Shown in pieces: positions 45,768 to 53,405 of a stretch of 64,000 bases of DNA. Positions within the stretch are counted from its first letter, which is position 1. Each line of letters begins with the position of its first letter. The stretch comes from a virus: the IMG/VR virus record IMGVR_UViG_3300042868_010125, positions 1-64,000 of that record; one strand, written 5' to 3'. The position numbers and the translations under genes were made by a program. The notes below the pieces were generated by a model that searched no databases, was not told the DNA's origin, and was given only the letters and a program-made list of their open reading frames with translations.

Positions 45768-46634
45768 ATGCCAATCCTAGGAAACACATCATCTCACGGT
45801 AAAGGCTCACGTATGGTTACGCCCAACGTTGAGTATCTTGTAGTCGGAGGTGGTGCAAGTGGCGGCTCTGGAGGTCGCGCTGGTGGAGGTGGCGCAGGTG
45901 GTTTTAGAACTGCAACAGGTCTTGCAGTAACTGCTGGAACACCTTTAACTGTAACTGTTGGTGCTGGCGGTGCTGGTTCTACTGGTAACGGAAACAATGG
46001 AAATGCATCAGTATTTGGATCTATTTCTTCCGCTGGCGGTGGCCGCGGTGGCGCAGGCATTAATGGACAAGTGGGAGTTGCAGGTGCGGCTGGCGGTTCA
46101 GGCGGCGGCGGTGGTTGGACTAACGGCGGTGGTTCTCCTGTTGGAGGTGCTGGTAATACTCCTTCTGTTTCTCCTTCACAGGGGAACAGTGGTGGTAACG
46201 GCGCTAATGACAGAGGTGCTGGTGGCGGGGGCGCTGGTGGCTCTGGTGACAGTGGCAATGGAGGTACCGGTGGCACTGGTGGTGCTGGAACTTCATCATC
46301 TATAACAGGAAGTTCTGTTGGATACGCAGGCGGTGGTGGTGGTTCAGGTGGCGGAGGTGGCGGAAGCGGTGGTGGAAGCGGAGGCGGTAACGGCGGTAAT
46401 GCTTTTGGAGGCCTAGGTACTGCTGGCGGAGTAAACACTGGTGGTGGCGGCGGTGGTGGCGGTGCAGAAGGCGGCACTACTTATGCAAGCAGAGCAGGCG
46501 GTTCAGGATTTGTAGCAATTAGATATGCAGACAGTTTCCCTCTAGCAACCGCAACAACTGGTTCACCAACTGTTACAACATCAGGCGGATATAGAATTTA
46601 CCAGTTTACAGCGAACGGGAGTATAACCTTCTAA
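45768..46634 (+). CDS. Glycine-rich tail fibre 4, 288 aa
   Basis: MPILGNTSSHGKGS start, VEYLVVGGGASGG, Gly-rich body and the conserved TTGSPTVTTSGGYRIYQFTANGSITF end. TAAAAT lies 6 nt before the ATG, so unlike fibres 1-3 it appears leaderless. Confidence 0.75.
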   Translation: MPILGNTSSHGKGSRMVTPNVEYLVVGGGASGGSGGRAGGGGAGGFRTATGLAVTAGTPLTVTVGAGGAGSTGNGNNGNASVFGSISSAGGGRGGAGINGQVGVAGAAGGSGGGGGWTNGGGSPVGGAGNTPSVSPSQGNSGGNGANDRGAGGGGAGGSGDSGNGGTGGTGGAGTSSSITGSSVGYAGGGGGSGGGGGGSGGGSGGGNGGNAFGGLGTAGGVNTGGGGGGGGAEGGTTYASRAGGSGFVAIRYADSFPLATATTGSPTVTTSGGYRIYQFTANGSITF

Positions 46635-46766
46635 TTGTCAATAGACAGTTTTACCCTCAGATTGAGCGTGTAAAGGTAAGAAATCGTCCAATGTGACACT
46701 TAAGAAATCTCCCTAGGGGAGGCTATTAAATGTACAGTTTTAAGTCTAAGTCTGTATGATACAGTC

Positions 46767-47513
46767 ATGAATATGCTCAATAAAATCCATAATGAAGACT
46801 GTTTAGCAACAATGGCTCGTATGCCTGATGGTTTTATTGACCTAACAGTCACATCTCCTCCTTATGACAATTTACGCAAGTACAACGGTTACTCTTTTGA
46901 TTTCGAGACCATAGCCAAAGAACTATATAGAGTTACAGCAGATAACGGAATGCTTGTGTGGGTTGTTGGTGATGCAGTCATCGCTGGCTCCGAAACTGGG
47001 ACAAGTTTCCGACAAGCACTCTTTTTCAAGGACATTGGTTTCAAACTCCACGACACAATGATTTACGAAAAGAACAGCCCTGCCTACCCAGCAAGTTCAA
47101 TAAGTAACCGTTATACGCAAATCTTTGAGTATATGTTTGTCTTTGCCAAAGGTCAGGTTCCTAAACACCTTATCTGCGATAAACCAAATAAGTGGGCTGG
47201 CTTTAAGGATTTCTCTGGAAAACTTAAAAACCCAGTTCCAGATTTTTCACCTAGAAACAATATCTGGAAGTACACAACATCTTTTAACGGAGTGAAGCAC
47301 CCTGCCCCATTCCCTGAATCTTTAGCGCAAGACCACATCCTTAGTTGGAGTGACGAGGGAGCCACTGTCTATGACCCATTTATGGGAAGCGGAACGACAG
47401 CAAAAATGGCTGCTTTATTCAATAGAAATTTCGTTGGTAGCGAAGTAAGCAGTGAATACTGCGAACTAGCCAATGAAAGACTAAACAAAACACATGACGA
47501 GAGAAGGAAATAA
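46767..47513 (+). CDS. DNA methyltransferase, beta-class N4-cytosine/N6-adenine, 248 aa
   Basis: Catalytic TSPPYDNL (29-36) precedes the AdoMet site DPFMGSGTT (203-211), the motif order of beta-class enzymes; SPPY favours N4-cytosine or N6-adenine. TGTACA and TATGAT boxes, the latter 6 nt before the ATG, give a leaderless mRNA. With the C5 and Mom-like enzymes it implies heavy DNA modification. Confidence 0.9.
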   Translation: MNMLNKIHNEDCLATMARMPDGFIDLTVTSPPYDNLRKYNGYSFDFETIAKELYRVTADNGMLVWVVGDAVIAGSETGTSFRQALFFKDIGFKLHDTMIYEKNSPAYPASSISNRYTQIFEYMFVFAKGQVPKHLICDKPNKWAGFKDFSGKLKNPVPDFSPRNNIWKYTTSFNGVKHPAPFPESLAQDHILSWSDEGATVYDPFMGSGTTAKMAALFNRNFVGSEVSSEYCELANERLNKTHDERRK

Positions 47514-47764
47514 TGAATCTAGATAACTGGACACAACCTTTCGAGATTGCCTTTAAGTTGGCTATGTTCTCTTTAGGTTGGCTACTTGTATTGCTAATTG
47601 GGTTTTTTGTACTTGCACTTTCAGTTGCACTTCTAAAATCTGTCCCTGCATTATTTAAGGGCAAAAAGAAATTAAAAAAGGCTACCTTAGAAGACACCTA
47701 TAACGATGCTATGAATCGATTTGCTAAGGCAAAGAACTTCAAGGTTGTAAAAGACGAAGAATAG
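47513..47764 (+). CDS. Membrane protein, 83 aa
   Basis: Long hydrophobic stretch at residues 12-46, one or two helices, then a basic cytoplasmic tail. TAATG coupling to the methyltransferase. Function unknown. Confidence 0.55.
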   Translation: MNLDNWTQPFEIAFKLAMFSLGWLLVLLIGFFVLALSVALLKSVPALFKGKKKLKKATLEDTYNDAMNRFAKAKNFKVVKDEE

Positions 47765-47827
47765 TCTTGTATACCGATTCTATATTAATAGCATATAAAG
47801 CATATCTAGAGAAGGGTTGTTTTTTCT

Positions 47828-48484
47828 ATGACAGAAAATAAAAAGATAGCTTATTGCTATGCAAGAGTATCTACTCAAATGCAGGTTGACGACGGGGTCA
47901 GTCTAGATGCTCAGGAAAAACAACTTAAGTATGCAGCAGAGTCTCAGGGGTATGAGGTAGAGATGCTTCGTGAAGAAGGTCGTTCAGGAAAAAATATCAC
48001 TGGGCGACCTGTATTAACTGCTGCATTAGAGAGTCTTGATAAAGGTGAAGCAGAGGCTTTGTTTGTTACACGTCTCGACAGACTTGCTCGTTCTACTAGA
48101 GACTTTCTTAGCATTGTCGATCGTTCACATAAGTACGGCTGGCGTCTAGCACTTCTTGATCTTGGTTTAGATACTGCTACGTACCAAGGTCGTTTTGTTG
48201 TAACCATTATGTCTGCAATGGCAGAGATGGAACGTGGAATGATTTCACTTCGGCAAAAAGATGTTCATCAAGATAGACGTGATAATAAAAAAGTATGGGG
48301 TGTTGATTTAGGACCACTACCTTTAGTAGATAAATCAATTTCAGATAGAATATCTTCTGATAGAGATTTAGGTCTTTCTTATAAATCAATTGCAGAAAAA
48401 CTTAATAGCGATGGGGTAAAGACAGTTTTAGGTGGAGTTAAGTGGTATGCATCAACTGTACGACATATTTATTTAAGGAAATAA
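47828..48484 (+). CDS. Serine recombinase (resolvase/invertase family), 218 aa
   Basis: Catalytic Ser15 in YARVST, the TRLDRLARS motif with Arg82/Asp84/Arg85, and GRSGKNITGRP; the C-terminal GLSYKSIAEKLNSDGVKT...ASTVRHI is a recombinase-type DNA-binding unit. Cuts and rejoins DNA through a phosphoserine link. Could integrate, resolve multimers or rearrange the nearby fibre cassettes; no paired inverted sites were seen. Confidence 0.85.
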   Translation: MTENKKIAYCYARVSTQMQVDDGVSLDAQEKQLKYAAESQGYEVEMLREEGRSGKNITGRPVLTAALESLDKGEAEALFVTRLDRLARSTRDFLSIVDRSHKYGWRLALLDLGLDTATYQGRFVVTIMSAMAEMERGMISLRQKDVHQDRRDNKKVWGVDLGPLPLVDKSISDRISSDRDLGLSYKSIAEKLNSDGVKTVLGGVKWYASTVRHIYLRK

Positions 48485-48495
48485 ATAACGTAAAG

Positions 48496-48531
48496 TATAA
48501 TTAGGGAGTAATTTAGTAAAAAACTAAATTA
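48496..48531 (+). promoter_or_regulatory. TATAAT box and perfect 9-bp hairpin
   Basis: TATAAT (48496-48501) then TAATTTAGT/ACTAAATTA (48509-48517 with 48523-48531), in the leader of the 48567 gene. Confidence 0.45.
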
Positions 48532-48566
48532 ATAAGACATAAAACCCTACCCCTGGGGGACTCTGA

Positions 48567-51206
48567 TTGACTAACTTTAAACGCAAAGTTTTCTTGTTTA
48601 TTGGTATAAGTCTATGTATTACAGTTTTTTCAATAATGTCGCCAGATAATGCCAAGGCTACAGATAACCAAGAGCAAGTTATTGTAAGCCCTGCTCAACA
48701 AGCAGTTAACTCTGCCCTTTCAACTGCCACTATAGAGGTTCAGCAGGCTATCACAGCCACAGATAGCGCGGCAGTAGAAGTGGCACAAGCACAAACAGAA
48801 TACTCTCAAGCACAATCTATCACCTCAGAATTAGCATCAAAAATATCTTTGGCTAATGCAGAAATAAATAATGTTCAAACTGCAATTAATACTATTAATA
48901 ATGTTGACTTATCTGTTACTCCGATAAATCAAAGTTCTCAAGTAGTTCAAGATGCAAAGGCTACAATAACTGTTGCAACTACAGCTATAAGTAATGTAAC
49001 AACACAAATAACAGAGGCTCAGACAGCAATATCTGAAGCTGTTGCAGCAAAAACAGAAGCGTCTACAGCTCAAGCAACTGCTCAAACCGAATTAACTCAG
49101 GCAAACCTTGCTATTGATGCTGCTCAAACAGCAGTCAATAATTTACAAGCCACTATTGGAACTAGCACAAATGTTTTGGCTGGAGTAGATGATGCTGGTG
49201 TTCAAATGAATCTTCCGTTCGGAATGCAAATGGGTGGAACTGTTTACAACAATGTATTCGTTGGATCAAATGCAACAATAACATTTGGAACAAATGAAGG
49301 ATGGGTTTACCATACAACTCCAGGCGCACCGTCAGTATCTATTGCTGGATGGGACTGGACTACTTGGAGCACAGGAACTGGAATTACTTATGCAACAACT
49401 GGTACAAGTTTAGATATTGCCTGGGACCTTAGACCTTTTCCTCAACAAGATGCTTCTACGCAGATGGTTCAAATAAGATTTAATGCTGATGTGAATCCAA
49501 ATGATGGTGCATGGATAGCAAATGTAACTGCTAATGGACCAATACCAAATCAAGCGAGATTTAATGTTAGAGAAACAACCAACGGTGCACTCATTCCAAT
49601 TACAGATACTAATGCTGGAGCAGGCTTTGCTGGACAAATAAGTCAAGGTGCAGCATTTACTCCGTATGTGGATCCAAACACAGAAACAGTTCAGGCAGCG
49701 GTTGACGCAGCAAATGTAACGATTGCACAATTAAACTCAAGCCTTACCCCAGTCGTTGCCCAGAACACTACAAACACGTCAGCAATAAATGCTATTAACA
49801 CAACATCTTTAACTAATACCGTAAACTCAGCGGTATCAACAAAGACATCTCTTGAGTCATCATTAAACACTAAATCAAGTCAATTAGTTACTGCAATTAA
49901 TAACAACATTCCAACCCCTGCCCCAATAATTTTAACTCCAATTGTTGCAGGAACTACTGCAACTATTACACCGTCTTTACCTGAAGGATACACAGCAAAC
50001 ACTTGGTTTTATCAAGTAGTAACAGATGATCCAGATGCAGAAAATCCATACGAAGGTGGAACATATAATACAGATGGTGCACCAGCATCTATTCAATTAA
50101 CTGGTTTGACAGAAGGCGCTACCTATACAGTTAGAGTTGCTAATTGGTCTGGACCTGTAAGTCAATATACTGAGACTGTTATTTCTGTACCCGCACCACA
50201 AGGCTCCAATTTAACTACTGGTGGAAATAGTTCCCCAATAGATACAACTCCAATAGATACAACTCCTGTTGACACAACCCCTGTAGATACAGAACCAGTA
50301 GACACAGAACCAGTAGACACAGAACCAGTTGATACAGAACCAGTAGACACAGAACCAGTAGACACAGAACCAGTTGATACAGAACCAGTAGACACAGAAC
50401 CAGTAGACACAGAACCAGTAGACACAGAACCAGTAGATACTCCTGCAGAAGAAGTAGAGGCTGTATTTGAAGAAAGCGAAGTATCTATTGAAGAAATATC
50501 AGAAAGTAATGCAAACCTTTCTGTAGAAGATGTTCAAGAAATTATTACTGATTTAATTAGTGATAGTGGTTTAGACGCGTCTGAAGTTTCTGCAGTACTA
50601 GAAGCAATTGCTGAAGGTGGAGAAGTGTCTGCAGAGATTGCCGCTGAGGTCTCATCTACATTATCAGAGGGCGGAATAACAGAAGCGGAAGCAGAATTTA
50701 TTACAGAAATGCTTTCTGCAGATGGAGAAATAACAACTTCTGAAGTTGTTAATCTATCAGAAGCATTAAACGAAGACGGTAAATTTACTTTAGTAGAAAA
50801 AGATTTAGTTGCAGATGTATTAATCTCATCAGCAGAGGGGGAACCAGTAACTGCTGCCAACATAGAAGCAGCAGGGCTTGAGTATCGCGACCTTCCTCCA
50901 ACAATTCCAGTAGAGGTAAGAGAAGATGCAAATGGTAATCCAGTAGTTATTCAAGCAGAGGTGGCATCTGCACTGCTTGTATTAGAAAGTCCAGCAGCAC
51001 TAGCAGGTGCAATTGCTGCTTGTTTTAATCCAGATGAAGCAATTGAAGGATTAACAGAAGAAGAAAAATGTGAATTAGGCAAGGCACTACTTAACATGGG
51101 TGCTGACATGTCTATACCAGAACGTGAAAAAGCAGAAGACATCGTAGTTGTAACCGTAATTGCTGGCCAGATAATTCTTGGTACAGCATATAGAAGAAAG
51201 GTATAA
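48567..51206 (+). CDS. Secreted, probably surface-anchored repeat protein, 879 aa
   Basis: Signal peptide (residues 1-30), an Ala/Thr-rich helical region (about 35-195), a beta domain (about 200-355), Fn3-like strands (about 450-540), an EPVDT repeat (ten tandem copies, about 575-624), an acidic helical region and a hydrophobic C-terminus (VVVTVIAGQIILGTAY) followed by RRK, as in membrane-anchored wall proteins. TTG start after GGGGGA. A host-surface phage protein, perhaps for exclusion or adhesion. Confidence 0.6.
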   Translation: MTNFKRKVFLFIGISLCITVFSIMSPDNAKATDNQEQVIVSPAQQAVNSALSTATIEVQQAITATDSAAVEVAQAQTEYSQAQSITSELASKISLANAEINNVQTAINTINNVDLSVTPINQSSQVVQDAKATITVATTAISNVTTQITEAQTAISEAVAAKTEASTAQATAQTELTQANLAIDAAQTAVNNLQATIGTSTNVLAGVDDAGVQMNLPFGMQMGGTVYNNVFVGSNATITFGTNEGWVYHTTPGAPSVSIAGWDWTTWSTGTGITYATTGTSLDIAWDLRPFPQQDASTQMVQIRFNADVNPNDGAWIANVTANGPIPNQARFNVRETTNGALIPITDTNAGAGFAGQISQGAAFTPYVDPNTETVQAAVDAANVTIAQLNSSLTPVVAQNTTNTSAINAINTTSLTNTVNSAVSTKTSLESSLNTKSSQLVTAINNNIPTPAPIILTPIVAGTTATITPSLPEGYTANTWFYQVVTDDPDAENPYEGGTYNTDGAPASIQLTGLTEGATYTVRVANWSGPVSQYTETVISVPAPQGSNLTTGGNSSPIDTTPIDTTPVDTTPVDTEPVDTEPVDTEPVDTEPVDTEPVDTEPVDTEPVDTEPVDTEPVDTEPVDTPAEEVEAVFEESEVSIEEISESNANLSVEDVQEIITDLISDSGLDASEVSAVLEAIAEGGEVSAEIAAEVSSTLSEGGITEAEAEFITEMLSADGEITTSEVVNLSEALNEDGKFTLVEKDLVADVLISSAEGEPVTAANIEAAGLEYRDLPPTIPVEVREDANGNPVVIQAEVASALLVLESPAALAGAIAACFNPDEAIEGLTEEEKCELGKALLNMGADMSIPEREKAEDIVVVTVIAGQIILGTAYRRKV
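50290..50439 (+). repeat. Tandem 15-bp repeat coding EPVDT
   Basis: Ten copies of GAACCAGTAGACACA-type units with scattered GTTGAT variants; prone to length change. Confidence 0.8.
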
Positions 51207-51213
51207 TAGGAAT

Positions 51214-51399
51214 ATGAAATCGCTAAAGAAATGGGGCTTTGCAGCTCTAAATGAAAACTTTACATTTCTTGGTTTTTTTGTCGCCTGGGTTGTACTAGAG
51301 GGCAGTGCAAAAACAGTTGTAGGGTATGTAACAATAGCCTCAGTCGCCCTGTGGTTTGCCACTATAGGAATTAGAGAAAAAGCTGAAAAAGAAGAATAA
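51214..51399 (+). CDS. Two-span membrane protein, 61 aa
   Basis: Hydrophobic segments at about residues 17-32 and 38-54 with charged ends. TATAAT (51202-51207, inside the end of the previous gene) is 6 nt before the ATG: leaderless. Function unknown. Confidence 0.55.
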   Translation: MKSLKKWGFAALNENFTFLGFFVAWVVLEGSAKTVVGYVTIASVALWFATIGIREKAEKEE

Positions 51400-51496
51400 T
51401 AGCTTTTATACTAAAAATATATTGCCTAGCGAGTCGTAAAACCCGTAGCCTAAAATCTCTAGTATGCTATAGATACAATAAGCATAATGGAGAATA

Positions 51497-51964
51497 ATGA
51501 GTTCAGAGCTAGTAGCCGAATATAAGGTTAAAATTGAAGCACTTTTTCCACTGGCAAAAAAGGCTTACGGCTCAAGAAAACAAGACACTCCTGCTCATAG
51601 AGCAAGTAGAGAGTACACAAGACTTTTAGTTGAGTTTTCTTCTTTAGACGGGAATCTTCCTGAACTAGCAAAAGCACTCAAAGTTGCATACCCTGGAATT
51701 AGACGAAGAATTATCATGGAAAAAGTCTCTATCTCAAGCATTAAACAAGAGAGAAAAGCAGATATATCAGAATTGCCTAATGCAATAGAGAGAATAAAAA
51801 AAGCAAAAGAAGATGGTGGATCTGTTTTTTATCATAATCAACTTACAAAAGAATATATAAATGGATTTTCTTTACAAGATTTAGCAAAGGGATTAGGGCT
51901 CAATTCCGCGGCTCCTTTATATTATGGAGTACAAAGAAGTCTTAGTAGAGCGAGTAGAGTTTAA
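51497..51964 (+). CDS. Probable terminase small subunit, 155 aa
   Basis: Helical DNA-binding-type protein (SSLDGNLPELAKALKVAYPGIRRRI; LTKEYINGFSLQDLAKGLGLN) ending 3 bp before terL, the standard place for the DNA-recognition subunit of the packaging motor. Confidence 0.6.
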   Translation: MSSELVAEYKVKIEALFPLAKKAYGSRKQDTPAHRASREYTRLLVEFSSLDGNLPELAKALKVAYPGIRRRIIMEKVSISSIKQERKADISELPNAIERIKKAKEDGGSVFYHNQLTKEYINGFSLQDLAKGLGLNSAAPLYYGVQRSLSRASRV

Positions 51965-51966
51965 GT

Positions 51967-53385
51967 ATGGGACAAAGTTTTATGGAGAAGATATCTCTTC
52001 TTTCTCCAGAAGAAAAAGCTGCAATACTTGCTGACTTAGACCCAGAAGTTCTTCTCTGGGATTGGCACTCTTGGGCACGTCCAGAACAACAATCCCCTGA
52101 AGGTGATTGGAATATTTGGATTTATCTTGCTGGTCGTGGTGCTGGAAAAACAAGAGCAGCAGCTGAGTGGGTAAGAGAGACAGCAAAGTACACAAACACT
52201 GGTCAAAGACGTTTTGCACTTGTTGCTCGTACTGCAGCAGATGTGCGTGACGTTCTTGTTGAAGGTGAATCAGGAATTATGAATGTGACTCCACCAAGTG
52301 AGCGTCCATTGTATGAACCATCTAAACGTCGATTGACTTGGCCTAACGGAAATACTGCAACCTGTTTTACTGCTGATGAACCAGACTCACTTCGTGGACC
52401 CCAATTTACACATGCTTGGGGGGACGAAGTAGCCGCATGGAGACAGACTCCAGATGCTGCTGGTATGACTGCTTTTGATAACTTACGTGTGGGAACTCGT
52501 TTAGGTGCTAACCCACAAATTATGATTACAACAACTCCTAAGCGTGTACCGCTTCTTTACTCTTTGTTAGAAGAAGAAAAGAAAGGTAAGAAAGTTGTTG
52601 TTACTAGAGGCTCTACTATGGATAACTCTGGAAACTTGAGCTCTGCATATCTAGACACAATTATGGGAGTTTACGAAGGCACACGGCTAGCAAAGCAGGA
52701 ACTCTATGGAGAAATGCTTGACTCCATTGAAGGTGCATTGTGGACAATAGAGATGATAAGTAAGGCTAGACAAAATGTTTTACCACCTCACACTCCTTTA
52801 AGAGTTATTGGCGTTGACCCCTCCGTTGCAGAAAATCCTCGGGACTCCTGTGGAATTGTTGTAGTTGCATCTACTGCTGATAGAGATTTATATAAACGTC
52901 ACGCTTGGGTTTTAGAGGATGCAACCATCCACGGTTCCCCAGAAGTGTGGGCAAATAAAGTTGTAGAGATGGCTAGACGCTGGGGGGCACCAGTTGTAGC
53001 AGAAGTAAATCAAGGTGGAGCACTAGTTACTAATGCTATTAATGCTATTGACCCCAACGTAAAAGTATTTGAAGTTCACTCTAAGCATGGAAAACAACTT
53101 AGAGCAGAGCCAGTAGTTCTTGCATATGAACAAGAAAGAGTTCATCATATTGGATACATTGCAGAGTTAGAAGACCAAATGACTGCATGGATTCCTGGTG
53201 AAGGAAAGTCTCCAGATAGAGTAGACGCTTTAGTCCATGCTTTAACGGCTTTACTTATTAAACCACCTAAAGGATTTATTGGTGGAAAGTTAACCGCAAA
53301 ATCTCCAGCCGCCAGAAGACTCCCAAGTTTTAGAGGCGGTTCAGGTGGAAGAAGTGGTGGGTCTAGGGTTTTTAAGGCTAATTAA
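51967..53385 (+). CDS. terL: Terminase large subunit, 472 aa
   Basis: Walker A AGRGAGKT (55-62), Walker B FTHAWGDE, coupling ITTTPK, and a nuclease domain with GVDPS and a late DRVDALVHAL Asp. Drives ATP-powered DNA packaging and cuts the concatemer. Full length. Confidence 0.95.
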   Translation: MGQSFMEKISLLSPEEKAAILADLDPEVLLWDWHSWARPEQQSPEGDWNIWIYLAGRGAGKTRAAAEWVRETAKYTNTGQRRFALVARTAADVRDVLVEGESGIMNVTPPSERPLYEPSKRRLTWPNGNTATCFTADEPDSLRGPQFTHAWGDEVAAWRQTPDAAGMTAFDNLRVGTRLGANPQIMITTTPKRVPLLYSLLEEEKKGKKVVVTRGSTMDNSGNLSSAYLDTIMGVYEGTRLAKQELYGEMLDSIEGALWTIEMISKARQNVLPPHTPLRVIGVDPSVAENPRDSCGIVVVASTADRDLYKRHAWVLEDATIHGSPEVWANKVVEMARRWGAPVVAEVNQGGALVTNAINAIDPNVKVFEVHSKHGKQLRAEPVVLAYEQERVHHIGYIAELEDQMTAWIPGEGKSPDRVDALVHALTALLIKPPKGFIGGKLTAKSPAARRLPSFRGGSGGRSGGSRVFKAN

Positions 53386-53405
53386 AATTTATTTAGCATT
53401 AAAAG

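Noticed and set aside
45794-46477. Long leftward proline-rich frames inside glycine-rich and collagen-like fibre genes (also at 41283, 44747, 59331, 63316)
   Set aside because: They are antisense images of GGN-rich codons; no ribosome-binding sites or promoters, and the plus-strand proteins are clearly real.
46634-46766. Small gene between fibre 4 and the methyltransferase
   Set aside because: No open frame with a start signal; only a weak CTCCCTAGGGGAG hairpin and the methyltransferase promoter.
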